A stretch of 64,000 bases of DNA. Source: Entonaema liquescens (taxonomy: Eukaryota > Ascomycota > Sordariomycetes > Xylariales > Xylariaceae). The notes under the pieces were generated by a model. The model saw only the letters and a list, made by a program, of their open reading frames with translations. It ran no database searches and had not been told where the DNA came from. The position numbers were made by a program, and so were the translations under genes. This document shows positions 1 through 12,000 of this stretch, in pieces; positions within the stretch are counted from its first letter, which is position 1, and the number at the start of each line of letters is the position of its first letter. The DNA lies in contig CADCSX010000014.1 in the NCBI GenBank assembly GCA_902805475.1, positions 186,001 to 250,000 of the forward strand. Direction: 5' to 3'.

Positions 1-1096
1 AGAATAAAACTGTTACTTAATATACGATGCATGTAGTCTGATATAATATCAAACAAGTTGTTAGGACTTAACATCTCCTCGGAACACTTTTTGTTAACTA
101 AGATTACGACCCTAAAGTCGTCAAATTACGAAATATTCTGTAAACGCCCTTCCCCGCTTTGGAAATTGGATTATAGAGAGAGACAGCTTCGGTATTTTAT
201 ACGGCAGAAAGAAAAGGTAAATTATCAAATTATTATTGCTATTATTACGCAGATTAGCCCGTCATTTGTTAGTTTGTTAGTTTGTTACATTAGCCCACCT
301 TAGATGGGATCAAGTCCCAAGACGCAGTGCGCGACAGCATCTCTGACCTTCAAGAGCCGCAAAAAGATTTCTCCGATGATTCAATAAGATCTGAACCTTG
401 CAAATTGACAACTGGTAATTTTCTTTTCCCCAATGAGGGGTAATCCCCCACCTCAATTCCCCGCACCAAGCTGACGCATTTGGAGATTTCTAGCTAACGT
501 GACATCATAACACCCTGATCAGAAAAATACACATCATAACGAGAGTAATACCTTCACAACAAACACTAATCAAACCTCGCGTTAAAGCGCTAAGATAAAA
601 CATTGCTTTCCAAGGATTTTTCTGACTTTATTTATTTTCTGGCTTGCTACCGTTTCTGGTAATCCATCAGGTCGCATGCCACCTACTAAAAGCTGATTGC
701 TCGAAATGGTGTTCAGGCCTTTTGCCTACATCAAACCCCCTCCGTAGTCGCTCTTCACCGACCACTTTAGCTGGTTTGCCCTCAACTCAGCTCGGATACA
801 TAGAGTTCCGCAAGATACGCCGTGTCTCTCATCCTCTAACTCGTGCTCGAAGGCCCATGATGGCTGCTTCACCTTAAATTACCAAACGCCTGTAGTGTAA
901 TGCCAGCTGTACCACAAAAACAAATACCAAATCACATGCCCTTATCCGTGAGGTGTCGAGATTATATCGACTGTATACCGCCGACCAACGCCGATGCCGA
1001 TGCAGATGTAGTGACGAATATCAAAACAAAAATAAAAATACACTTGCTGGAATGCTGCAGACTGTTAAAGTATCGGAACGATAACGTAGTTGCTCA
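1..1096. other. intergenic, no gene seen
   Basis: AT-rich sequence at the left edge of the window. The short open frames here (longest 81 codons) have no recognisable motif, biased composition or splice-linked extension. It lies 3' of the minus-strand cyclin gene, so its right end should contain that gene's 3' untranslated region. A coding exon of a gene outside the window cannot be excluded. Confidence 0.55.
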
Positions 1097-3168
1097 TTAG
1101 TGAGAATGACTCGGATGTCGTTGATTGGTATATGTAGGGAGAAACTCAGGTACAATACCAGCGCGTAAGTCGTACCGTCGACCAAGTGGCTGGTAGTGCA
1201 TTTGACTCGAACCCAGGTGGTACTGGGAGAGAGGAATAGAAGGGGGAGGGTTGAGAAGAGTATTCACACGGCGAACAGGTTTATAAGGACTCGCTCGTTG
1301 TTGTAAATATACCAGAGGCGAGTTTGAGATGGGAGTATGGTTCCCGTACGTTTCGGCTAGGGGAGATGAACCGAATGGAGTTAAACTCGTGGGACTATGT
1401 CGCTTCGTTGGAGTGCCATAGTTCGATGGGATAGCGTAAGACGGTGTCTGTGGTCCGCAGGTAGTGAGCACTGGACCCTGGGGCGTCCACCCGGTACTAG
1501 TAGGGTACACCGTCGACATGGCTTTCATTCCAGCCCCGAGAGGCGGCAATGATACAGTCGTCTGGGGGTAGACAGGCTGCTGTTGATATACCGGGGGAAC
1601 GATTGCTTGACTTGTGTCAAGCGTAAGGTGCGGCACAGGTAGTCGAAGCGGTCCGGCGCCCCCGTGAACTTGCTGATTCGGTGGCATCGTTGTAACCAGC
1701 GGTTGGCGAGTGATTCGCTTCGCGGCGGGCTCGATCGGGTCTCCTCCCTCCAGAGCTCTTTTTCGCATCATTGGATGACCCAGACTCGGCTTCGTTGCAA
1801 GTGGAGAGACTGAAGGGGTAGGATGGTACGCATTCCAGCTTTGACCATGCGCTACTGGGCTGGGAGAATAAGCGGACGCGAGAGCTAACGTTGTACCCTG
1901 TCCAGTTGAGGGTAGAATGTTCGTTGGTGAAGGTAACGGAGGAGTAAACCTAGTGTGATTCGGCGAAGGTATGTTCATCGGCATAGCGGGCGGGGCATTT
2001 CGACGTTTCTCTTCCATAACCGCTCTCTCGTAGTATTCGTGAAAGCAGGCCAGCTTCTTTAGCCACTCTTCCCACTCCTCCTTGGATGCTAATAACCCAT
2101 ATCGCATGTTGCTCAGAATTCTACTTCCATAACGTGGATTTCTTTTACCGAAAAGACGAAACTTCGGCCCATGTGTGGTTGGTATAGGTATTGTCATCCA
2201 AGACTGTGATAATTGTTAGTAAACGTATAGCGCAAAATTTTATCGAGGCACTTACACTTATTGCCCAGCATTAAGGCCACTGTCAAGAGCCGATATTCGC
2301 TACCCGGACTGCCATTCACTTTCGGATTCGTCTTCTTCAGCCGATATACGAATAATAACGCCAACAAGATAACGTTCTGCGTTACTTGAGTCGTGGAAAG
2401 GGTCTTATTAACCCACTGCTTGTACGCGGGGCAGGGTTCGGTATATGCGGATAATGGGGGGATCGGCTCGGAGGGCGATCGTTCCTTAATATGCTCCGCA
2501 GCATCTATCGTATCCATGGTCTCAAACCAAAAGAAACATGTCATCTGAGAACATGTCAGTTAATATACCAACGGGGAGAACAAGTCAAAGCTTACCAATG
2601 CAGCGAAATCATCTAAATTCCCTCCGTTTGGACTAATGCACGTGGGAAGTTGTAGACTATGGGTAACCATGGTCGAGTCTTTCTTCGAGACTGTACCTTC
2701 CGAATGTACGCTCAGTGTGCCGGTAGAAGAGGGTGTCGTCGGTCGAGTTGATGCTCTCGAAGACGGGTGCGATTGCTGGGAAACCGCCATCTGAGAGGGA
2801 TAGTGCTGTTGGTATTGCGATTGGTGAGTCGGATGAGATGTAGAGAACCCATTTACGACATCACAGAACACTCCTCCTGTTCGGTCTGCCTGCACCAAGC
2901 TAGCCGGCTGTCTTGCTAGAGCTACATGATTATTATACGTGTTCGATAACACGGGGTTGTGGTATGTAGCGCTCATGTTATTCTCGGCGGGGGGCGTTCG
3001 AAGACCACCCTTGGAAAAAGCAGTTCCGCGGAGCTGCAGACGATCTCGTAGCTTCTCTTGGTTGCTGCAGTTGCTGTTCTCTTGAGTATGGCGTTGTGAA
3101 TAAGCTGTAGTATGGGTGGGAGATGGGAGGTATGGGCGGAAGCTCGAGGGCACGACGACTGAAGACAT
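1097..3168 (-). CDS. Pho85-type (Clg1/Pcl-like) cyclin, frame-shifted
   Basis: Cyclin that would activate a Pho85-like cyclin-dependent kinase. Exons: 3168-2596, 2544-2256 and 2203-1097, with introns of 51 and 52 nt (GTAAGC..CAG and GTAAGT..CAG). The cyclin box lies at about residues 191-345. Splicing joins VALMLGNK to FLDDNTYTNHTWAEVS, a classic cyclin-box segment. Reading then has to jump frame near 2148 (into VKEIHVMEVEF) and again near 2116 (into LSNMRYGLL). Each slip corresponds to one missing base, and adding both gives a multiple of three (656 aa). Flanking regions are Ser/Pro/Gln-rich and disordered, as usual for Clg1-like cyclins of filamentous fungi. Family assignment is firm; the exact ortholog is not. 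The two slips look like consensus errors, but a real pseudogene is possible. Confidence 0.85.
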
Positions 3169-4427
3169 GTGGGATCAATTTGGTTTGGCGTTTTGAGTAA
3201 AAGGCGAGAGGATTGGAAGACAAAGAAGTTAATTAAATAGATTCCCCAGTCATGAAGGTTGGTTAGGGTCGCGGTGAGGTATGGGAGCCGAATTCTGGTG
3301 TGTTGTTGGTGAAGTAACAGGTAAGTTCCTGACTGCTGTGTTTCCATTCACCTTTGGTGTTCAGTTGGTTCTCGGACGGCCTGAGCTGTGAAGTCTCGGT
3401 AGGAAGACTTTGGTACAGTATAGATGAGTGAGTATGTATTTTTATTAGTGACGGGTCATCTCTGATGGGCCATGTCGAATGAGAAGGTAGGTTCTGGGAA
3501 GGAAAGAGGCAAACGTGGGAGAGTTTGATCGTTCCTGCTTCCAGAATATCCCCAGCTGGTGGGTTGCCGTTTAGACGATGTGGATAATGAAATAATGGAA
3601 ATAGACTCGATATAATTCAATAGCAGACAGGACAAGGTGCTGCAGTGCCGCGGTTGCACAGGGAAACGGGCAACTTATTAGGTTACCAAACTGTCTCCCT
3701 TCTATACCTCCTTGGCCGGCTTTGTCTCGTGTCGACTGCTTTTTTTACTTCTTTTTTCAATGCTCACGTTCGGCAGGGTTGTCCTAGCTGGTAAAGCTGG
3801 GGTCCATGAACAACAGGATTCATCAATTGAAACTTGGGGTATCATGAAAGTAATAAGTAATACAGACAAATAGTATGGTCACGAATGTTCCAAGGGAAGA
3901 CAGGGTTACGGAATTAGATATTATGAATGAATGAATGACTGTCCTGAATGAACGAAGGGCTTGTTTGTATGTACAATGGACTTACACGACAATACTGGAG
4001 TATGCAGTGATTACTTCAGGTACTGTAGCAGTAGTAGCAGGTAGCCGGATTGAGACTGGGCTGGATTGGCTGGATTGGCTGGATTGTGGTGGTTGCTCAT
4101 CGGCCGTTGATTGGCGCGTTCCATTGGACCAAGCACCAAGCCCTTCCTGGTGCCTTTTTTCCCTTCCCTCAAGTACCTTTTTGAACTTTCTCCTGCTTGA
4201 CCAGCGACCTTAACACCCTGTGAGCGTGGATCGTGGAGCGTGGAGCATCGAGTTATGGAGCGTGTGAGTGGCCAAGCTGACCGCGGATAGTGGATTGGTT
4301 GGACCGTGGACCGCAGACCATTGGGCCGTGGGGCCGTGGATACGGATCGAAGGCGTTCAAGGGCCAAGGGCTTACGAGGTGGTAGTTTAGGGAGTTCAGG
4401 TAGTCTAGGTAGTGTGAGAGGGAAGAG

Positions 4428-4471
4428 GCGTGGGTGCGTGGGTGCGTGGGTGCGTGGGTGCGTGGGTGCGT
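4428..4471 (+). repeat. GCGTGGGT octamer tandem array
   Basis: About 5.5 perfect head-to-tail copies of the 8-bp unit GCGTGGGT. It is intergenic, and open frames crossing it are repeat artefacts. A TAGTATG heptamer repeat follows at about 4490-4510. Confidence 0.95.
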
Positions 4472-7233
4472 ACGCATTGTAGCAATGTAGTATGTAGTAT
4501 GTAGTATGTATTATTGTTTAAAGGTAATAGTGTAAATGTGGACAAATGTAAATAAATGTGGATCTCATGTTTAAGCGGGCAAGCGGGCTGGCGGGTTAAA
4601 ACGTTTTGGAAGTTGGAACAAGGCTTTTTTGGACATGACTGGGAGAAGTGACGATGGAAGGGCGTGGCGTTAAACGCGCAAACTAGTCTTTTAATTCCAG
4701 CTTTATTTCAGTAGTCACGACTGGGTTTGTCAAGGTTTACTAGGGAGTGTTTTAAAAAATCAATTTACTTGGAAGCTAGGAAGGTACATCTGACCAAGCT
4801 GGCTTTCCCATACGACGCAAATGTATCATACCACCATAGGAAGGCTAAGGTGATACTAGGTATTAGTGGAGACATTACTTGGGGTGTGTATCTAACCCGA
4901 AGAATTGTATACCTATTGCTAGGTTAGGTTAGCAGGTTAGGTACATTAGAGTAGTGAGGTTTTAGGCACAAAATAATTGGCCAGGCAGGGGAGCCTAGAA
5001 GGAGGGAAGAAAAAAGTCAGCAAGCCCCCTCCTTACCGCAGGACTTTTTAGCTGCGCAGCGCAGCGCAGTTGCTCTCCGACAGCGTTTCGTTTGTACTGT
5101 TCATTTTCCGGTGGGTGTGTCGGCGCATCATCCTTTACAGCAAAGTACATATAATAAGTACATATAATACAACGGTGGATGAATGCAGTGGCCATATAAA
5201 CCATGCAAATATGTATGTGCACACTGTAAGCTTTAAGTGTGTCATAGGATGAATATTTCTGAAGAATGCGACGCTGAAAGTGGGTTTTCGGTTTTCATTG
5301 AAATGTTTGGAATAGACTCATACGCATACATATCTGAAGGCTGCCAAAGCACACTTACTACGGTAAGTTAGGTCTTGAGGGTGTGGGTAACTTTGTTTTA
5401 TTTTTTGGTCTTCTTCGAAATAGGATACGTTCTTCTACGTACATAATAATATTAATAATATTTGATTACTGAAGCTAGCACCAATATGATGACTTCCATT
5501 AGCAGTAAAAAAAAAAAGCCAGGGTCAATGTCCGAACTGAAGCAAAAACACAGTCATGTACTCAGATAATATGTTATATGTACTTATGTACCTAAGACAC
5601 AACATAATGTAATGAAATAGGCGCGGCAGGAACTCGGTCATGGCTTAGAGCTTAGAGACGATCTAATTCATTTCGCTACATATTAGCTTCCTTCTTAATT
5701 TCTTAATTACTCGGTGTGCACGGGGTTGGGAAACAAGGCGGAAGACGGAAGGCAAAAAGTAGAAGGATGACCGAGACGGAAGCTTTGATTTCACTAAATC
5801 CAAGAAATAAAAAATTCATCAAGGATGAATTCGGAAAACGTAATAAAGGGGGCTTAGGACACAGTTGGAGAGCCGGGGTGTGGATAAGAAGATGAAGATG
5901 GACACGAATGACAAAGGCGCAAAAAAATGCAAAAAAAAAAATGCAAAAAATGGCACATGGGGAAACGGACGGACTTAAAAGTGGCTCTTTGCTTGCGACA
6001 TCCTCTTCCACCCTTCTTGTACTCTCGTCGTCTCGTATCCAATCAATCTCTCGCTTAGACCTATTTAGGATCTTGGTATGATGATGATACACCATACCTT
6101 CGTTGAGACGTCGGCGGAATCGTTAAACACATTACTACAACCAAGTCCAACATCCCGTATCCTATGTCCTTACCTGCCATTTACCTGCCATTTACAAGGG
6201 AGATGGGTGACTCGATCATATAGTACTCATTTCATACCGTAGCATTTAATGCGATGTGGTTGAAGAGTTTACCTACTCGAGCATGTCCGAATCATTCCTA
6301 CGTCCGAATGTTTAATTCGTGTTACAGAGCTACTATGTACCTAACGTGATAGGCACGTAACATATCTGCATGTAATGGATGTGGTTACAACAGTCGTCTC
6401 GTCTGTTACCCAAGTGCTTTGTAAGTGTAGGTGTTATGCATTTGGGAGCATGTACATAGTATCAACTTATGACCCAAGGTCGCTGTAAGGAAATAGACAT
6501 AGACCTTTACTTTGAAAGAGGACTAGACTGTTCGAGATCGATCGTCAATCAAGATTCAAGTCGGGCATGGGCCGCAGAAGAGTCAGTTCTCCTAGTTGCC
6601 AACTTATTAAAGCCATGCTAGTGTACGAATGTTGATACAACAGCAACAAAAGTACTTCAATATATTTGTATGTTGAGCAACTAAATTAGCCACAGCCTTG
6701 TCTGATACTCAATATATAGTCTTCCTACCATACGATATGTGCACGTACAATATAAAATAATTATCTCCTTTTGCTTAGTTATAAGAGACTTACAGAAGCA
6801 CCATTTACGGTATATCTTTACATTAGTTATTCATTTATTAATAAAGTACCTGTTTGATTTACCATTATCAACCAGGAATGCTGTTAAACCTTGCTTCTCG
6901 TGATTTGAAATGTAGAGGTTATTGTAATTACGTTTAAGATAAGTGTTGTATGAGTGGTATATTACGACCAATCCTTTCCACATCGAAGCCTCAGCTTTTC
7001 CAAAGGGGGAAAAAATACATGCTTGTCCATCTCCACACGACGAAGCATACATAGTAGAATGAAACATGTCAATAATTTCGCTCTCAAGACATGTAAAACA
7101 AGCGTTAAAACTACTCTGTCTTGAACTCGTCTCTTTGTGTACCAATGTATGCGCATCACGGCCCAATACATGGGGGGTTCATAGATTGCACCGGTGGACC
7201 AGCTCGCAAACAGGTCCATAGTAGGTTTTTCCC

Positions 7234-7289
7234 ATCTAACTATCTAACTATCTAACTATCTAGCTATCCAGCTATCTAGCTATCCAGCA
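7234..7289 (+). repeat. ATCTAACT-type octamer tandem array
   Basis: Seven consecutive 8-bp units. The first three are ATCTAACT; later ones alternate between ATCTAGCT and ATCCAGCT-like variants. This suggests an older array that is diverging by point mutation. No coding context. Confidence 0.93.
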
Positions 7290-7892
7290 ACAACGGAGGA
7301 CTCCGTTTTCATGGAAGTTCGCATCTAGGAACTAAAGCAGCGCTCCCGATGTAACTTGGTTTGAGTGCAATATGCAACTTTCTTCAAACAGGGTCTATTG
7401 GGCTGGAAACGGACATCTTTTAATGCGTCCGGGGTAGGAGAAGAAAATGGGAAGAGATGCATTTTACGTGGTACCGACATCTTGGGAATGCCAAGTAAAA
7501 GGAAGTTTTAATGGAAGCATAACACAGTGAAAGAGGGCGTCTATTGATCTAGTTAGACAGTTACTTAATAAAACAATCTTTGTTTTTCTTGCTAAGAACA
7601 CACCCAAGAACGCAAAGCTTGCATCTATCTTACTCAAACCCTTTCAAACCCTTGAAAGCTTTGATGATGAGAGGTCGCGTTGGTTATCCCGCATTTTTGG
7701 AAATGAGCGCATCCGATAACTGTGGATGCTCTGCATCGTCCTAGGCACCATGCAAAATTCCAGTAGCCAGTGGAATCTAAAGACATCAAATTACATAGCG
7801 TCGGTACGGCTATGTAATAAAGGAATAGCTCTCTCTTTATTTTTTTTTCTTACATGGTAGAAAACTGGATAACTGCGCCTAGCCGCACGGGG

Positions 7893-7924
7893 TCACCAAG
7901 TCACCAAGTTACCAAGTTACCAAG
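7893..7924 (+). repeat. TCACCAAG/TTACCAAG octamer array
   Basis: Four tandem 8-bp units: two TCACCAAG followed by two TTACCAAG, differing by one C/T change. Intergenic. Confidence 0.9.
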
Positions 7925-8202
7925 TCAGCTTCAGCTAATGACTTGAGGGACTTGGATAACGGAAACGGCGATGGCGAATGGGGAAGAAGCTCAGCGCAAA
8001 AGCGTAGGGGTTAATGATGGGGTACCACGTAATGCTTACGGGCCTCCTTTTAGCGTTAGGCTTTTTTTTTTTTTGAGACCCGGACCGCCCTGGCGCGATG
8101 GATCATCTACTATGTAAGGTGGTATGTAGTAGTGTGTAATATGTAGAATGTTAGCCCCTCATATCCGTACCTAGAATGGCGTCCTTCGCAACGGACCTGG
8201 TG

Positions 8203-8238
8203 GTGGCATAGGTAGTGGCATAGTGGCATAGCGGCATA
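8203..8238 (+). repeat. GTGGCATA octamer array
   Basis: Four copies of GTGGCATA. The last is GCGGCATA, and a GGTA spacer separates the first two. Intergenic, about 300 bp from the TCACCAAG array. Confidence 0.88.
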
Positions 8239-9000
8239 GACAAGGCGGAGGGCGGAGGTTTGTACATGATAGTTTAGAATTAGAACAGTAGTTACCTACC
8301 TATGATATACTATGTAAACAAGAACAAGCTTTAACTGGTCTAGCCCGTATTCGAGAAGTACAAAGTGCGCAGCTTTTGCATGCCCAGAAGTTGGGAAAAG
8401 TAGCGGTACCACCATTAGAAACACCGGAATGATGAATTCGACATTTGATCGCCATCGTATCGTATCGGATGGATTTTCAACGAAAAACTTGTCCCAGCAC
8501 CTGACTGGATGTAAGTCAGTTCGTAAAAGACCATAGAGCATCCATCTATCATCAGAACATGTATCATGTCACGGGCCTTCTCAACACGATCATTCGAGAA
8601 TCGACGGGTCCTGAATTATCAATCTGCAGCCTGCCTTACCCTAGTTAACTTTAGATTGGCCTCATCATCTTTGTACAAAGGTTGCCTACATGGTAGGGTA
8701 TGTAGGGTATGTATGTATGTTAAAATACTTAACTGCGTGTTGCCAATACGCATGCAAATATGTGGTGGATGATGTAGTAGATGATGTATTTCTTCCCATC
8801 CTCTTTTTCGTCACGATGAATCTTACACCACACTATATGCTATATACTTATATACTATAGCATAGATCAACTAGAGCCAGTCGTAATAATGAAGATAATG
8901 CAGTTTATTACGGTTCGAGTAGATGAAATATCAGAATACTCGATAGCTACGATACCCCTGTTGGCAAGACAAGTTACGTATCATTATTCTCATCCTGCCA

Positions 9001-12000
9001 AGGGGCCAGCCTCCTTTGCCCGCCAAAAGCGAATTTCATTTGCATCCTTATTGGATCATTGTCACCAGATATCCACACTGCGATATGAGTAAATCTATGT
9101 ATGAAGGCCAAGCAACCATCTCGAATCCGTTTAGAACCTTACATACTAGTTAATGACTCGACAAAGAGCCTGCATGAGATGTCTCGGTGTCAGGATTTTA
9201 TCAGGGGAACATCGCGGTTAATTAATCCCCAATCTTGATTCCCAAATCCGAGTAGGAGAAATGCATACATGCATACCCGACCGTCCTCACTTGTCCTCGT
9301 AGGTTATCCGCCCAAAGAGCCCATCGCGACTTGCGTGCATCATGGTCGATGAATATCATCAGGTCATCGCAGCATGGGGAGAAATACGGCAAGGGTCGGT
9401 GCTAAGGTGTTGTGCGTGTGTGTAGGTATGTATGTATATACGTATGTACATAGCTAGAGGACTCGATGAGAAGCCAATCATCGCCGAGATGCTTTTCATG
9501 ACACAGTCCAGCCTGCTGCCGCTACCTTAAAGATATTCTTATTGCCAACCATATGACCCCCGACCTCCAACATCTGCCTATGCAAATATCGTCAATCACG
9601 CCGGAGTGGAGGCCCATTACGTAGACCGCTAACAGGTGCCATTATGCTAGCACTTTAACCACCACTTTAACTACAACATCAGCCTCAGAATGAGTCGTCA
9701 GATCGACATGCCATTAATTCCTTCTCCTTATCACCACCACCCTTTGCTAAGCTGAAATACCATATTCCGTGCATGCTATATGCGTTATGTATACGTAGGT
9801 ATGTATAGCTCCTACCTACCAAAGGCCGCCTAGTTGGCCGGCGCTTCTTCGTGAAGAAGCATGTTATTTTTGTCGACTCCAAGCGTCGTTTGTGTTCCAA
9901 CACCCCCCGTCTCCCCATCTTAATTCGACCAGGGAATTTTCTCCGGGACATCCACAACTCTCACGTGTATTGAAATGGACCCCGATCCCAGCATGATAGT
10001 TAGATAGCATGCATATCAACTTCCTGCGGTGAGGTCGAGAATGTCTCCAGCTTTAGTCGATGATCATCGGTGTTCTAATATGCACGGCCGGAGTCTCATT
10101 CCTCTCTCTCTTTCTTATCCGTAATGAGGGTTCACGGATAGATGTCATTGCGACCTGGTTTCCCGATAATTGCTTCTCTGAAGTTCGTCTCTTACATGTG
10201 CACGAAGCGAGTACGACATCTCATTGTAGACAAGTATTACCACCGGGACAACCCTTGTTTCCGTTGGTTTCGTCCCGCGCTACTTTTCCGTACACCATGG
10301 TCCTGGGAGTGTGCCTATCATGTCCATACGTAGAAAAATAGCCGTAAGCACAGGGATGGAATATTCCGCGCCGAAGAGTCTTAGGTACCTGCTCGGTTTT
10401 CCTTACACTATTTGGTCTGTATGTACAGCTGCCAGGTAACCTGGATAATAATGGCAGTGGTCCCCTCATTACGGATGTATCCATTTACTATCTGCTACGT
10501 CTCCCAATAGCCTTCTTCCTCTTCTGACCGCATTTCCTCCATTGGACCAACCGGCGCAGTAATTGCTCTCTAGGATGCTAGTCCTGACCACTTCTGCCAC
10601 TACGGCGAGCTGCCGGTTTTAGCGGTCGGTCTCCATCGGCGACCCTCGCCGGTGTTCTGACGCCGACACGGCTCTAAGACCTACATCCAAGAATCCATAT
10701 CGGTACAAAAGGGGGCAAGATCAGTTCTTCCAAGTGGATCGCACAGGAACGATTTAGGGGCACGTTGATTCCCTTGATACGCCACCACATCCGAGCCAAC
10801 ATCTCGTTAAGCAACGCTATCATAGCACAAGCCTTGCTAAGAGCTAAGGCTTCAATACCCGAAGTTCTAGCCCATCTAAGCCGGCAACTCCTCCAAACCG
10901 AAGCGAGGTTTACCCCCCAACCATAGCGGCAAGCGAGACGGGTGCATGCTGGTTAGTACTATAGCACCGTTCGTCTCTGATAGATTGCAATATCTCCTGG
11001 ACAGTGTGGCTTGATATACCCTCTATGTACGTATGCCCGCGTCACCGCCACCTTTAGTACCCAAGGGCACGCAGGTCCCATATTAGTATCATTAGCCTTG
11101 AATAGTACTGTGCCGGTAATGTCACAAGCGATCTGATTGGGTCAGACCATTACCAGGCTACGGGAGTATGCTTCTTTGATATCTCACACGAGGAGCAAGG
11201 GCATATGATTTAAGACTTGTACTCGGATATTTAGCCGTGCTTATCACGCCGACGGACTAGGTAGATCCATTACGAGTCGTATGTGAAGCAATACAAATCA
11301 GGATATTAAACAAGGCTCGTAGACAAGAATAGGACATTCCAACTCCATCGACTTCAGCTAGTTAAGTTAACATGAAGTCCAAGCTCAGAGATACCATGTA
11401 GTTACTAGTTAGGAATAACTACTGGAATACAACAAGCATCGCCGCCACATAACAGGTCACAGCGTTAGTTTGCGTCTCGTTAGTTTAATAAGTCCTAGCT
11501 GCACTAATATTATAGTCAGAGTTGGCCCTATTCCCGGAGACCCGGCCTTTCAAAGGATTCGTTCATTTACTACCTTAGGTATGTATTAGGAGTGCCCATC
11601 ACGTCTTGGGTCAAATGAAACGCAACCAATTTGTGGTCGCAATGGCATTCCCGTCTAAGGAATTGTTATAAGCGCAAGGAGGTATTTTGTGGTGCACCAC
11701 AACCGCACCACATGCCACTCCAGCGATTTTAGCAATGCACATTGCAACCAGGAACCCTGTTGCTATGTAATAGCATCAAGTCTAAGCCGCCGTGATCCCA
11801 TTGGCTAGAATATGGTTCTCATTCGACTCGTGGAGATTTTCGTAGATCTGGACTGCATCTATCTATGTACATCCACTTCACTACACACATACTTTTTTTA
11901 CATACTATGTAGTGATGTAGTGTCGGCGCTCGGCGGTCACTATGAGGTTATTATCACTATTTTTTTCCCACCGCCGCCTAGCCGGAGTCTACGTATTATA

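Larger units (their letters stand above)
3169..9000. other. gene-poor region with short tandem repeats
   Basis: No open frame here shows a known domain or a splice-linked series of exons. The stretch holds several short tandem arrays (listed separately), A-rich tracts such as repeated ATGCAAAAAA at 5919-5952, a GCGCA repeat at 5053-5070 and many TACCTA/TAGGTA motifs. The first few hundred bases must contain the promoter and 5' leader of the cyclin gene. A non-coding transcript or a decayed gene cannot be ruled out by eye. Confidence 0.5.

Noticed and set aside
4011..4477. Overlapping Pro/Arg/His-rich frames on both strands
   Set aside because: Driven by GGATTGGCT and GCGTGGGT repeats; no domain and mutually exclusive readings.
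5703..6095. 130-codon minus-strand frame with Phe-rich hydrophobic segments
   Set aside because: The hydrophobic part comes from A-runs on the plus strand; no start context, splice partners or domain.
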